Positions 50,963-59,744 of a stretch of DNA of 64,000 bases are shown piece after piece. The position numbers and the translations under genes are program-made. Under the pieces are notes generated by a model. That model saw nothing but the letters and a program-made list of their open reading frames with translations. It ran no database searches and was not told the DNA's origin. Source of the stretch: Mesorhizobium sp. M8A.F.Ca.ET.218.01.1.1 (GTDB lineage: Bacteria; Pseudomonadota; Alphaproteobacteria; Rhizobiales; Rhizobiaceae); assembly GCF_004791165.1 (NCBI RefSeq), contig NZ_SRUZ01000012.1, positions 94,367-158,366 on the forward strand, given 5' to 3'. Positions within the stretch are counted from its first letter, which is position 1. Each line of letters starts with the position of its first letter.

Positions 50963-52939
50963 CTACTCCCCGGCCGCCATCGCCGTGATCGTCTTCTTGG
51001 CGCGCTGGATCGAGGCCGGGCTCATCGACAGCTCGGTCAGGCCCATCTTCAGGAAGGCCGGAATGAGATCCGGCCGACCTGCCGCCTCGCCGCACATGCC
51101 CACCATGATGCCGGCGGCGACCCCGGCCCTGGCCGTCAGTTCGATCGCCGACATCACGGCCGGATTGGTGACGTCGTTAAGCTTCGCAACGGTCGGGTTG
51201 AGCCTGTCGGCGGCCATGATGTACTGGGTGAGATCATTGGTGCCGATCGAGAAGAAAGCCACCTCCCTGGCCAGTGCCGGTGCGATCAGCACCGCGGCCG
51301 GGGTTTCGATCATCACGCCGAGATCGAACGTGGCGTGCGGCACGCCTTCGGCCTTGAGTTCGGCGGCGCATTCATCGACCAGTGCGCGGCTGCGCGTCAC
51401 TTCGGAAATATCCGACACCATCGGCAGCATCACCTTGATGTTGCCGTGTACGGCGGCCCTCAGCAGCGCCCTCAGCTGGCGCTTGAAGATATCGGGCCGG
51501 TCGAGGCACATGCGGATGCCGCGCCAGCCGAGGAAGGGATTTTCCTCGTCGGGAAACTCGATGCCGGCGATCGGCTTGTCGCCGCCGATGTCGAGCGTGC
51601 GCACGATGACCGGATAGGGGGCGAAGGCTTTGGCCAGCGCCGCATAGGTCTCGGCCTGCATGTCTTCCGACGGCAGGTGCATATGGCGCATGAACAGAAG
51701 CTCGGTCCGGAACAGGCCGACACCCATGGCGCCGGCTTCCTGCGCAGCCTCGATCTCCTCCAGCGAGCCGATATTGGCCGCGACCTCGATAGTCCTGCCG
51801 TCCGCCAGCTTCGGCGTCACCGTCTTGAACGCGGTCAGGCCGGCACGCTCCTTGGCCGCCGCTTCGACGCGGCCGGCGAAATCGGCGCGTGTGGCCGCAT
51901 CGGGGTCGATGATCACCTGGCCGCTGTTGCCGTCGAGCGCCACCTCTTGCGCCGTGCGCAAGGCATTGATCTTGTCGCCGAGGCCCAGCACCGCCGGAAT
52001 GCCGTGCGAGCGGGCGATGATGGCGATGTGCGAGGTGGCGCCGCCATGGCCGCACACCACGCCGCCGATGCGTTTCAGCGGCGCGCGCGCCAGATCCCAG
52101 GCGCCGATATCATCGGCGATCAGGATCGCACCCTGCGGGATATTTTCGAGGCTGACGTCGTCTTGGCCCAGCAGCACCAGGCAGATCTGCCGTCCGACCG
52201 CTTGGACATCGTCGGCCCGCGCATTGAGGTAATGATCGTCGACGGCGCTGAAATCGGCGGCGATGGTGGAAGCGGCGGTGATCGTGGCCGACACCGCGTC
52301 ATTGCCGCCCTTGATCGCCTTCTCGGCCTCGCCGGTCAGGCTGTCGTCGGCGGCGATATCCCTGAGCGCCGCGACGATGCCCCGGTCACCGGCCGACAGA
52401 CTGTCCTGCGCCAGCGCCCGGTCCATGCGCGCCTGGACGGCGGCGACGGCGGCGCGGAACCTGTCGATTTCGCCGGCGATTTCTTCTGCCTGCAGCATGC
52501 GGCCCTGTCCCGCGATATCAGGCGGGAAATGCGCGAAGGCGGGTCCGATGGCGACGCCTTCGCTTGCGGCGACACCGCGCAAACCATTCGCCTCGCCTGA
52601 TACCGCCGGCGCGGATTGGGGCGCGGGCGCCGCTTCCTTGCCTGCGTCATTCGCCGGAGCGTGGGTGTCTTCGTCGTCGAGGCCGGCCGTTGGGTTCTCG
52701 AGATAGCCGATCAACGCCTCGATCGCCTCGATGGCATCGGCGCCGTTCGCCCGCACGGTGACTTCCTGGTTTTCCTTGACCGCCAGCAGCATCAGCTTGA
52801 CCGAGCTCTTGGCGCTGACCGCCTTGCCGTCCTTGACCAGTTCGACATCGGATTCGAAGCCCTTCGCGAGCTTCACGAAGCGTGTGGCGGGGCGGGCGTG
52901 CAAACCTTCATGCACTCTGACGATGGTCGAGCGTTCCAT
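50963..52939 (-). CDS. ptsP: HPr-enzyme I fusion (phosphoenolpyruvate-protein phosphotransferase)
   Basis: A 658-residue cytosolic fusion. Residues 1-85 are HPr with His14 in HEGLHARPAT. Residues 86-118 are a linker. From 119 is enzyme I: active His304 in GGATSHIAIIAR, GVGLFRTELLFM, DIGGDKPIAG, FFSIGTNDLTQYIMAADR with GMCGEAAGRPDLIP. It takes phosphate from PEP and passes it to the IIA encoded upstream. It has no GAF domain, so it is not the nitrogen-PTS EI-Ntr. The gene symbol in relatives varies (ptsP or ptsI/fruB-like). Confidence 0.93.
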   Translation of the reverse strand: MERSTIVRVHEGLHARPATRFVKLAKGFESDVELVKDGKAVSAKSSVKLMLLAVKENQEVTVRANGADAIEAIEALIGYLENPTAGLDDEDTHAPANDAGKEAAPAPQSAPAVSGEANGLRGVAASEGVAIGPAFAHFPPDIAGQGRMLQAEEIAGEIDRFRAAVAAVQARMDRALAQDSLSAGDRGIVAALRDIAADDSLTGEAEKAIKGGNDAVSATITAASTIAADFSAVDDHYLNARADDVQAVGRQICLVLLGQDDVSLENIPQGAILIADDIGAWDLARAPLKRIGGVVCGHGGATSHIAIIARSHGIPAVLGLGDKINALRTAQEVALDGNSGQVIIDPDAATRADFAGRVEAAAKERAGLTAFKTVTPKLADGRTIEVAANIGSLEEIEAAQEAGAMGVGLFRTELLFMRHMHLPSEDMQAETYAALAKAFAPYPVIVRTLDIGGDKPIAGIEFPDEENPFLGWRGIRMCLDRPDIFKRQLRALLRAAVHGNIKVMLPMVSDISEVTRSRALVDECAAELKAEGVPHATFDLGVMIETPAAVLIAPALAREVAFFSIGTNDLTQYIMAADRLNPTVAKLNDVTNPAVMSAIELTARAGVAAGIMVGMCGEAAGRPDLIPAFLKMGLTELSMSPASIQRAKKTITAMAAGE

Positions 52940-52996
52940 GGCAAATACTCTGCTTTTTTGGGCGCCAAAGCCAAACTGGACGGGGCGCGAATGCTT

Positions 52997-53377
52997 TCAG
53001 GCGGCGATGGTGATGATCGCGTCTGTTTTCAGGGCGGCCACGAGGGCTTGGCGATCGATCTGCGATGCGCAGATCTCGCCCGGCCTTTCGGCCTCGGTGG
53101 CCCCGTTGAACGAGATGACGACGTGGCCCATCTCGAGGACCTTGCTCCAGGCGCTGGAGCCGACGGCGGTTATGACGGCGGTAACCGGACCAAGGGTGAT
53201 CGACGCGCCCTTTTGAGGCGCGCCGTCACTGGGTCCGAGCTCCGCCTTGTGGAGCACCGAGACCTCGGCAAGCTCCGGCGGCGAGCCATCCGCGAACAGG
53301 ATGACCACGCCCCCTTCGGCAAGGTCCGCCACTTCGGGTCCTATCGCCGTGACCCGTGTCTTGAGAAAAACCGACAT
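52997..53377 (-). CDS. srlB: PTS glucitol/sorbitol-type IIA component
   Basis: A 126-residue EIIA of the glucitol (Gut) family (PF03829). Conserved His43 is in VLHKAELGP and is the likely phospho-site. The end TDAIITIAA is unusual but short. It is preceded by srlE-like and followed by the HPr-EI fusion after 57 bases. The start at 53377 is a normal ATG. Confidence 0.87.
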   Translation of the reverse strand: MSVFLKTRVTAIGPEVADLAEGGVVILFADGSPPELAEVSVLHKAELGPSDGAPQKGASITLGPVTAVITAVGSSAWSKVLEMGHVVISFNGATEAERPGEICASQIDRQALVAALKTDAIITIAA

Positions 53378-53401
53378 ATGGCGAACCTCGTTATCAGGTG
53401 T

Positions 53402-54406
53402 TTAGAACACGATCAGGGAGACGACCCAGGCGATCAGCACCGAGACCGGACCCATGATCTGGCGGCTGATGAGCACCGCAGGCACGCCGATTTCGATGGT
53501 TTTCGGCTTGGCTTCGCCGAGCGCCAGGCCGACCGGGACGAAGTCGCAGCCCACCTGGGTGTTGTAGGCAAACAGCGCCGGCAGCGCCATTGCCGGCGAA
53601 ATCGTGCCGTTGGCGATCTGCGGGCCGATGATGGCCACGCCGATGACCTGCGCGATGACGGCGCCTGGTCCCAGGATGGGCGACAGGAACGGCAGTCCGC
53701 AGATTGCCGAGATGATCAGCAGGCCGACGATGTTGTTGGCCAGCGGTCCCATCGGCTGCGCCAGCACGTCGCCGATGCCGGTGTACAGGATCAGGCCGAT
53801 CAGCATGGTCACGAAGGCCATGAACGGCAGCACGTTGCGAACCACCTGGTCGATCGTGCGGCGGCCGGCATTGAAGAAGATGCCGACCACACGGCCCATG
53901 ACGCGGCCGATCGAGCTGATCAGGCCGATAAGCCCGCCTTCGCTCGGCAGCGGCTGTGGCGCGGCGGCTGAAGTGCTGTTGTTTGAACTCATCGGCGCTG
54001 CTCCCCCCGCAGTGGTGACCGCTTCGGATCCGTCCGCCATTGCGACGTTGGCCGGCTTCACGCCCGAAACGTAGATATCCTCTGTGATGAACTGGGCGAG
54101 CGGCCCAGCCTGTCCGACCGGCGTCAGATTGACGGTCGGGATGCGCTTGCGCGGATAGACGCCGCAGCGTGCGGTGCCGCCGCAGTCGACGACGACGACC
54201 GCCATCTCTCCTTCGATCGGCGGCGCCTTGAAGCCGTCGACGGCCGTGGCGCCGGTCATGTCGGCGATAAGTTGGGCGACAGGATGGATGCCGCCGCCGG
54301 TGACGGAGACGATCTTGTCGCGCTGGGCGGTCGGCTCGATGACGAGCGGGCCGCCCCAGCCTGTGTTACCCCGGGAGATCTTTACGGCTTTGAATGTCTT
54401 GTCCAT
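53402..54406 (-). CDS. srlE: PTS glucitol/sorbitol-type IIBC component
   Basis: A 334-residue membrane protein. The N-terminal IIB domain has the phospho-Cys75 in VVVDCGGTARCGVYPRKRIP. After a Ser/Pro/Ala linker (about 145-155) the IIC part has several helices, with LPFLSPILGPGAVIAQVIG and TQVGCDFVPVGLALGEAKP. It forms the transport complex with the IIC2 component. Size agrees with E. coli SrlE (319). Confidence 0.9.
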   Translation of the reverse strand: MDKTFKAVKISRGNTGWGGPLVIEPTAQRDKIVSVTGGGIHPVAQLIADMTGATAVDGFKAPPIEGEMAVVVVDCGGTARCGVYPRKRIPTVNLTPVGQAGPLAQFITEDIYVSGVKPANVAMADGSEAVTTAGGAAPMSSNNSTSAAAPQPLPSEGGLIGLISSIGRVMGRVVGIFFNAGRRTIDQVVRNVLPFMAFVTMLIGLILYTGIGDVLAQPMGPLANNIVGLLIISAICGLPFLSPILGPGAVIAQVIGVAIIGPQIANGTISPAMALPALFAYNTQVGCDFVPVGLALGEAKPKTIEIGVPAVLISRQIMGPVSVLIAWVVSLIVF

Positions 54407-54422
54407 GATGTCCTCCCCGCCC

Positions 54423-55184
54423 TTACAGCTCGACGCCCTGACGGCGTGCCATGATGGCGGTGATGCGCTCGGTCAGCATGCCCTTGAGCAGAATGACGAC
54501 CAGGCCGACGATGGCGTACCAGATCGCCACCTTGACGTGGTAACCGGCGACGACGGCGCCCTTCTTTTCCAGCTCCAGCAGCGCGACCAGAATGCCGCCC
54601 CAGACGAAATATTCGCCGGGGTTGATGTGCGGGAACAGGCCGAGCGGCGGATGCACGTAGGAGACCGCCGCGTCATAGAAGGCGGGTTTGTGCTTCTCTT
54701 CCAGAAACGATCCGAACGTATAGGCCATCGGATTGGTGAGGAAGAACACAGCCAGCAGCGGCAGCAGCGTGTAGCGCGTCAGCGCGATCCTGCCGGCACC
54801 GCGCGCCAGGCCATGCACGCGCTCTTCGCCGACCAGTTCGGTGACGGCATAGAAGGCGGTCATAAGCACCACAAGCGTCGGGATGATACCGGTGACGAAG
54901 CCGGCGAACACTTCGCCGCCCTTCTGGAAGATGCCGATGAAGTACTTGCCGATGGCGGTCAGCCAGCCGAGCTGCTCTTCCTGCTGGACGTCCTTCAGCT
55001 TTTCCTTGAATTGATCGACGGTAATCGGCCCGCTGTCGGCCTGCGCCAGGACAACGAGATGGTCGGAAGCATGCTCGACGGCGAGCTTACCATGCAAAGC
55101 AGCATCCGAAACCATGGCACCCGCGACATGCAGATTGTGCACGGCCATGTCGGCATGCTGCGCCAACAACGAAAATACAGACAT
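54423..55184 (-). CDS. srlA: PTS glucitol/sorbitol-type IIC2 component with long N-terminal extension
   Basis: A 253-residue membrane protein. The region homologous to E. coli SrlA (187 residues) starts near residue 75 at YFIGIFQKGGEVFAGFVTGI, with LFPHINPGEYFVWGG later. The first 74 residues are extra: His/Ala-rich (SLLAQHADMAVHNLHVAGAM), then a helical block PITVDQFKEKLKDVQQEEQ. AGGAGGAGAA before the ATG at 55184 supports this start. The SrlE gene follows after 16 bases. Confidence 0.85.
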   Translation of the reverse strand: MSVFSLLAQHADMAVHNLHVAGAMVSDAALHGKLAVEHASDHLVVLAQADSGPITVDQFKEKLKDVQQEEQLGWLTAIGKYFIGIFQKGGEVFAGFVTGIIPTLVVLMTAFYAVTELVGEERVHGLARGAGRIALTRYTLLPLLAVFFLTNPMAYTFGSFLEEKHKPAFYDAAVSYVHPPLGLFPHINPGEYFVWGGILVALLELEKKGAVVAGYHVKVAIWYAIVGLVVILLKGMLTERITAIMARRQGVEL

Positions 55185-55237
55185 TTCTCCTCCTTATGCC
55201 GGCCCGCCGGGTGGTCCCAGTCGGCGCACGGCCTCCT

Positions 55238-55675
55238 CTATGCCCTTGCTACGTTCAAGCCGGCCAGGCCCGGCTTCTTCCCCGGCTCCGACCGTGCTTT
55301 GTCGATCTGTTCGATCGCCCGCTTCACGGCCTCGGCCACACCGGGTTCCCCCTCCCCCATGATCGCAGGGTTGGACCGGAGTCGATCGAGGGGAACACCC
55401 TCGAATTCTTCATGTCGTTTGAATTTGGTGAACACGGAACGGCCGCTCATCACCATCATCCGGCGCACGATCAGGTCAGGCGTCACCACGACCAGCGCGA
55501 TGGTCCCCTTGGCAAATCGGCCGCGAAAATTGCCTGCGCCGACGAAGCCGTCCTTGTATTGGTCAGTGACGCCCCGGAAGACATCCGAATAGTGCCGCAT
55601 CTGCAGCCAGACGCCGAGCGACTGCAACGCCCACACAATAACCAGCAGAAGCAGTCCCCACTGCCAAATCGCCAT
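55238..55675 (-). CDS. gutM: GutM-family glucitol operon activator-like protein
   Basis: A 145-residue protein of the GutM family (PF06923). The N-terminus is a hydrophobic helix (WQWGLLLLVIVWALQSLGVW), followed by a soluble region with GRFAKGTIALVVVTPDLIVR and MMVMSGRSVFTKFKRHEEFE. E. coli GutM activates the gut operon. The ATG at 55675 has GGGAGGAGAACCGA in front. It is the first gene of the leftward PTS operon. Confidence 0.83.
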   Translation of the reverse strand: MAIWQWGLLLLVIVWALQSLGVWLQMRHYSDVFRGVTDQYKDGFVGAGNFRGRFAKGTIALVVVTPDLIVRRMMVMSGRSVFTKFKRHEEFEGVPLDRLRSNPAIMGEGEPGVAEAVKRAIEQIDKARSEPGKKPGLAGLNVARA

Positions 55676-55760
55676 TCGGTTCTCCTCCCGAAGCCTCAGT
55701 CGAGGCGCACCTTGGACCGGCACGCAACAACAGCAAAGTGAGAACATTTGTTTCCGCGAA

Positions 55761-55782
55761 TGTCAATATGTATGATATTGAC
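55761..55782 (-). promoter_or_regulatory. Palindrome overlapping a -35 box upstream of gutM
   Basis: GTCAATAT (55762-55769) and ATATTGAC (55775-55782) are perfect 8-bp arms with a 5-base spacer. On the minus strand the arm contains a consensus -35 hexamer TTGACA (55766-55761). No clear -10 was seen at the right distance. The palindrome is a likely operator for the PTS operon. Confidence 0.5.
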
Positions 55783-55858
55783 CTCGACCTCGGTCATCCA
55801 CAGGGCCGTCGGCCGATTTCGGCGGCGGCACGGCTGTGCTAGCCTGTCGTGAAACGGG

Positions 55859-56509
55859 ATGCATACAATGGAACTGCCCTTCAGGGACGAATTGGCCCTC
55901 ATGCCCGACCTGCGCCACCGGCTGCGGCAGTTGCGCTGGTTCCGCGCCACCTTTCGTGGCAGCGCCAAGGTGGTCTCGGACACTTTCGGCGTACGCTTCG
56001 AAATCGACGAGGCGAAGCTGACGCGGGCTTTTCTCGACTGGGTCGAGGTCATGGAAGCGCAGAAGCGGTTTGCCGCGATCGACCGGGCCGACTTCATCGT
56101 CTTTGCCGCCGGCCTTGTGTTGCGCGAACTGATAAAACAGGCGCCGGCCAGGGAGATCTCCGGTCTTACCCAGCTCGTCGAAACGGATCAGAATGCCGGC
56201 ACGCTGGACATCATCCGCTTCTGGCCGGAAGGCTTTCTCTACACCAACTACTGCGTCTCGGTGATTTCGGCCATCTACGAGCAGGAGTTCGGCTCGGCGC
56301 CCAGTATCGACAAATGCGCCGACGACCTGCGCACCTGGTGGTCCTATCGCGAGAACGTCACCGAAATCCCGGCCTATGCCGTGGCGTTCCTCGACCGCTT
56401 CCTGGGCGCGGAGCCAAACTGGATCACGCCCGACCGCGCGCAGTCGCGGCAGGCCATGCAACGGGCACTGAGGTCCTCCCGCGCCAGCGACGTGTTGCGC
56501 CAGCTTTGA
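55859..56509 (+). CDS. Conserved hypothetical protein
   Basis: A 216-residue protein without a recognisable domain, signal peptide or membrane helix. Conserved-looking blocks are RHRLRQLRWFRATFRGSAKV, ADFIVFAAGLVLRELIKQ and IIRFWPEGFLYTNYCVSVIS. The start at 55859 could also be the Met at 55868. It is divergent from gutM and upstream of a HAD gene. Codon use fits the neighbours. Confidence 0.72.
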   Translation: MHTMELPFRDELALMPDLRHRLRQLRWFRATFRGSAKVVSDTFGVRFEIDEAKLTRAFLDWVEVMEAQKRFAAIDRADFIVFAAGLVLRELIKQAPAREISGLTQLVETDQNAGTLDIIRFWPEGFLYTNYCVSVISAIYEQEFGSAPSIDKCADDLRTWWSYRENVTEIPAYAVAFLDRFLGAEPNWITPDRAQSRQAMQRALRSSRASDVLRQL

Positions 56510-56610
56510 GCATCGCCGGTTTTCGCATGTCCCCAAAAAACACCGCGCTATTGAACATCTGACTTTTTGCCGATAGCGATGTGCGAAATTTGAGTTGAGG
56601 AGACAAGCGC

Positions 56611-57285
56611 GTGGCGCGAGCAAGGCCCATCATCTTCGATTGCGACGGCGTTCTCGTCGACAGCGAGCCCCTGGCCGCCAGGGCCTACGAGCGCGTCTAT
56701 GAAAAGCATGGCATGCCGGGCGTTCACGGCGGCATCATCGCGCAGTGCGTCGGCATGAAACAGGCCGACATCATCGTCAGGATCAAGGAATTGACCGGCC
56801 ATCAGTTTCCCGCGGCCGCCGACAGCGATATCTGGGCCGAGACCAAGATCCTGTTTTCGCAGGAATTGAAGCCGACACCGGGAATCGCCGCATTCCTGGA
56901 GACGCTCGACGGCGACCGCTGCGTTGCCTCGTCGTCCTCCGTCGAACGCATCAACCACAGCCTGGCCATCACCGGGCTGGCGCGGTTCTTCGGCGATGCG
57001 ATCTACAGCTCTTCGATGGTCAAGAACGGCAAGCCCGCGCCTGATATTTTCCTGTTCGCCGCGGCGGCGATGGGCGCCAGTCCGGCCGACTGCGTCGTCA
57101 TCGAGGATTCGCCTTTCGGCATCCAGGGCGCGGTTGCCGCCGGCATGACGGCGGTCGGCTATACAGGTGGCGGACATACTTATGCGGAGCATGCCGCACG
57201 GCTGATGGCCGCCGGTGCCGATTTCGTCTGCGCCGACTGGAGTGAAGTGAGCCGGCAATTGTCGGGGCTCGGTGTACCGGCGTAG
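56611..57285 (+). CDS. HAD-family phosphatase (beta-phosphoglucomutase-like)
   Basis: A 224-residue HAD-IA hydrolase. The nucleophile motif is IIFDCDGVLVDSEP with D10 and D12; motif II is CVASSSSVERI; motif III with the Lys is KNGKPAPDIFLFAA and the acidic VIEDSPFGIQGAVAAGM. It should dephosphorylate a small sugar phosphate; E. coli YieH and YfbT are similar. GTG start with GAGGAGACAAGCGC in front. Its stop is directly adjacent to the stop of the convergent DUF930 gene. Confidence 0.87.
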   Translation: MARARPIIFDCDGVLVDSEPLAARAYERVYEKHGMPGVHGGIIAQCVGMKQADIIVRIKELTGHQFPAAADSDIWAETKILFSQELKPTPGIAAFLETLDGDRCVASSSSVERINHSLAITGLARFFGDAIYSSSMVKNGKPAPDIFLFAAAAMGASPADCVVIEDSPFGIQGAVAAGMTAVGYTGGGHTYAEHAARLMAAGADFVCADWSEVSRQLSGLGVPA

Positions 57286-58371
57286 CTAGTAAAGCCTAAG
57301 GCGGGCCCATTGGTCGCGCGGGATCACTGGCCCCACACGGAAATTAAAGGACAGGACCCTCGTCGCATTGGTGTCGACCTCGCACCGGAAGCCCAGATGA
57401 TACCAGGCAGTTGTGGTGCGGAAGGCTACATCCGAGCCGTCAACAACATTGCCCGCTCTAAGTGGGACACTTGGGATCAGGTCGGGAAAGTAAGAGGCGT
57501 CCAGCAATTGCTGCTGCAACACACTGGCACAAAGTTTGGCTCCCCGCTGACTGCGCGGCAAACCACCCATCGAGGTCGTGGCCAACGCATCGTCAGTGGC
57601 ACCCTGCGAGTAGAGTTTGCGAACGCCCGGAAGGCCCGAGTCGCGCTGCGATGCGGACTTCGAGACCTTGGGTTTCGGCGCATTTGCTGGTTTGGGCTTT
57701 GGCGCTTCGGCTGATGTGGGAAGCTCGACGTCGCCATCGGCAGCCAACGGCGTTGATAGCGCGCCCTGTTGCTTGGCGGCTTCGAGCCCCGCCTGCTTTT
57801 CTGCCTCCGGGTTGGCTGCCTGTTGTTTATCCACGTCCTCGGTTGAAGCTGCCTGCTTCTGCGCGTCCTTGGCTGGATCGGAGTCTGGTGGTGTGGCAGG
57901 CTGGTTTTCCGCCGGCTTCGGTTCGACCGGCGGCTTCGAAGGCTCATTCTTGGCCGGGAATGGCGAGCTGTCTTGAGCGCTGGTCCCATCCAGGGATTTC
58001 CTCGGGCCGGTATCCTTGTCGCCGAACTGAAAAACGGGCTTCAGGACCTCCACTGGCGGGGGCTTCTGCGCCTGCTTTTCCGACGGAGGCTGTTTCTCAA
58101 CCTTCTGCTCAGGCGGTTTTTCTACCTTTGGTTCCGGTGGAGGCGGAACAGGTTTCGGCTTTGGCTGATCGGGCGGAGGCACGAGCGCGACATTGACCGG
58201 CTGCTCCTCCCGCAGCTGTTGGGGAGGGATTGGCAGCCCATATATCAGGATCGCCGCGATGAGCACGTGCAGGATCAGCGATGCGGGCACGCCCCACAAC
58301 AGATTCCGACGCCGTTCTCGTCCCTCGTCCTTCATCACCTTCGATGTGGAATGAAATCGCGGCGGCTTCAA
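57286..58371 (-). CDS. DUF930 protein with TonB-like N-terminus (copy 1)
   Basis: A 361-residue protein. A membrane helix at about 24-46 (LLWGVPASLILHVLIAAILI) is followed by a Pro/Lys-rich stretch (KPKPVPPPPEPKVEKPPE) and a charged Glu/Ala/Gln linker. The C-terminal 115 residues are the DUF930 domain with LPGVRKLYSQGATDDAL and WYHLGFRCEVDTNATRVLSF. The architecture resembles TonB or TolA, but no exbBD or tolQR is nearby. Copy 2 lies upstream on the same strand. Function unknown. Confidence 0.83.
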   Translation of the reverse strand: MKPPRFHSTSKVMKDEGRERRRNLLWGVPASLILHVLIAAILIYGLPIPPQQLREEQPVNVALVPPPDQPKPKPVPPPPEPKVEKPPEQKVEKQPPSEKQAQKPPPVEVLKPVFQFGDKDTGPRKSLDGTSAQDSSPFPAKNEPSKPPVEPKPAENQPATPPDSDPAKDAQKQAASTEDVDKQQAANPEAEKQAGLEAAKQQGALSTPLAADGDVELPTSAEAPKPKPANAPKPKVSKSASQRDSGLPGVRKLYSQGATDDALATTSMGGLPRSQRGAKLCASVLQQQLLDASYFPDLIPSVPLRAGNVVDGSDVAFRTTTAWYHLGFRCEVDTNATRVLSFNFRVGPVIPRDQWARLRLY

Positions 58372-58456
58372 GCACGGGCACTGGATTGGCGCTATTTAAC
58401 CGCCGACAGCTTGGCGACCTGGATGACCGGCGATTGCCCCGGCTCGGCGTGCCGGC

Positions 58457-59641
58457 CTAATTTAGCGGATACTTAGTGAATCCACGGCTGGCCCATTCGC
58501 CGGGCGGGATCAATGACCCAACACGGAAGTTGAAAGACAGGACCCTCGTCGCATCAGCGTCGACCTCGCACCGGAAGTTCAGACTGTACCATTGGGTTCT
58601 GGTGCTGAAGGCGGCATGCGGAGGGTTAAGGACGTTGCCCAGCTTCAGCGGAATGGTTGGCACCCATTTGGGCGAATAATCAGCACTTTGCAATTCCTGG
58701 TCCAGAACGTTGCCGCAAAGGTTGGCAACGCGCTGATCGCGCGGCACGTTGTCCATGGAGCTTGTGGCCAGCGCATTGCCGGTTGCGCCTTGCGAGTAAA
58801 GCTTTCTGACGCCCGGAAGGCCGGAGTAGATCGGCGATCCCGCAGCCTCGGTGTTGGTGGGATTTGACCTTCCCGCCTTCCCGCCTGGGGCTTTGAAGGC
58901 TGTTGCGGATTTGAACTTCATCGGCTTTGCGGGTTTAGGCTTTGCCTTTTCTTCCGAGGATGGAGGCGCCGGCTTGTCGGCGGCCTCGGCAGCCAATGGC
59001 TTTGGCGCCACGACCGCTTGCTTTTCGCCGGCTTGCGGCGTCGCCTGCTGTTTGTCGGTGTCTTCAGTCTCCTCCTTTTTCTCGCTTTGCGCGGGTTTTT
59101 CGTCCGGCACGTCGGTTGCCGGCTTCTCGTCGGCCTTGTTGGAGGCTGCCTGTTGCTCGGGATTTGCAGGCGCGGCGGATTGGGTCGGCGCGGGTTTCGG
59201 TTCGACTGGCGGCTTCGCGGCCTCATCCTTGGCCGGCAGCGGTGCATTGGCTTGAGCGCTGCCGCCGTCGAGAGATTTCTCAGGCCCCGTATCCTTTTCG
59301 CCATATTGAAAAACGCGCTTCAGAACCGGAATGTTCACCGGCTTGGGCGGCTGCTCGGGCGGTTTTTGAACCTTGGGTTCCGGCGGCTTTTCGACTTTGG
59401 GCTGCTTTGGCGGTGGGGGAACAGGTTTCGGCTTCGGCTGATCGGGCGGAGGCACGATCGCGACATTGACCGGCTGTTCCTCTCGCGGCTGTTGGGGACG
59501 TGGGGGCACGCCATACACCAGGAGCGCCGCGACAAGCACGTGCAGGATCAGTGATGCGGGGATACCCCACAACATATTCCGACGCCGTTCTCGTGCCTCG
59601 TTCATCCTGACCGATGTGGAATGAAATAGCGGCGGCTTCAA
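58457..59641 (-). CDS. DUF930 protein with TonB-like N-terminus (copy 2)
   Basis: A 394-residue paralogue of the next gene. It has the same N-terminal helix (LLWGIPASLILHVLVAALLV after RRRNM), Pro-rich segment (QPKPKPVPPPPKQPKVEKPP) and DUF930 domain (LPGVRKLYSQGATGNALATS, then WYSLNFRCEVDADATRVLSF). The linker differs, with more Glu/Asp/Lys. The leaders of the two genes also match. The start MKPPLFHSTS is shared with copy 1. Confidence 0.83.
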   Translation of the reverse strand: MKPPLFHSTSVRMNEARERRRNMLWGIPASLILHVLVAALLVYGVPPRPQQPREEQPVNVAIVPPPDQPKPKPVPPPPKQPKVEKPPEPKVQKPPEQPPKPVNIPVLKRVFQYGEKDTGPEKSLDGGSAQANAPLPAKDEAAKPPVEPKPAPTQSAAPANPEQQAASNKADEKPATDVPDEKPAQSEKKEETEDTDKQQATPQAGEKQAVVAPKPLAAEAADKPAPPSSEEKAKPKPAKPMKFKSATAFKAPGGKAGRSNPTNTEAAGSPIYSGLPGVRKLYSQGATGNALATSSMDNVPRDQRVANLCGNVLDQELQSADYSPKWVPTIPLKLGNVLNPPHAAFSTRTQWYSLNFRCEVDADATRVLSFNFRVGSLIPPGEWASRGFTKYPLN

Positions 59642-59744
59642 GCATAGGGATCGGATTGGCGCAATTTGGTCGCTGACAGCTTGGTGATCAGGATGATCAC
59701 GCGCGGGCCTGCGTTACGAGTCGCGACTCACCCCGCCGAGCAAG

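Noticed and set aside
50921..52600. A 559-codon plus-strand frame opposite ptsP
   Set aside because: It is the antisense shadow of the HPr-enzyme I gene, rich in His/Arg/Asp, with no domain and no ribosome binding site.
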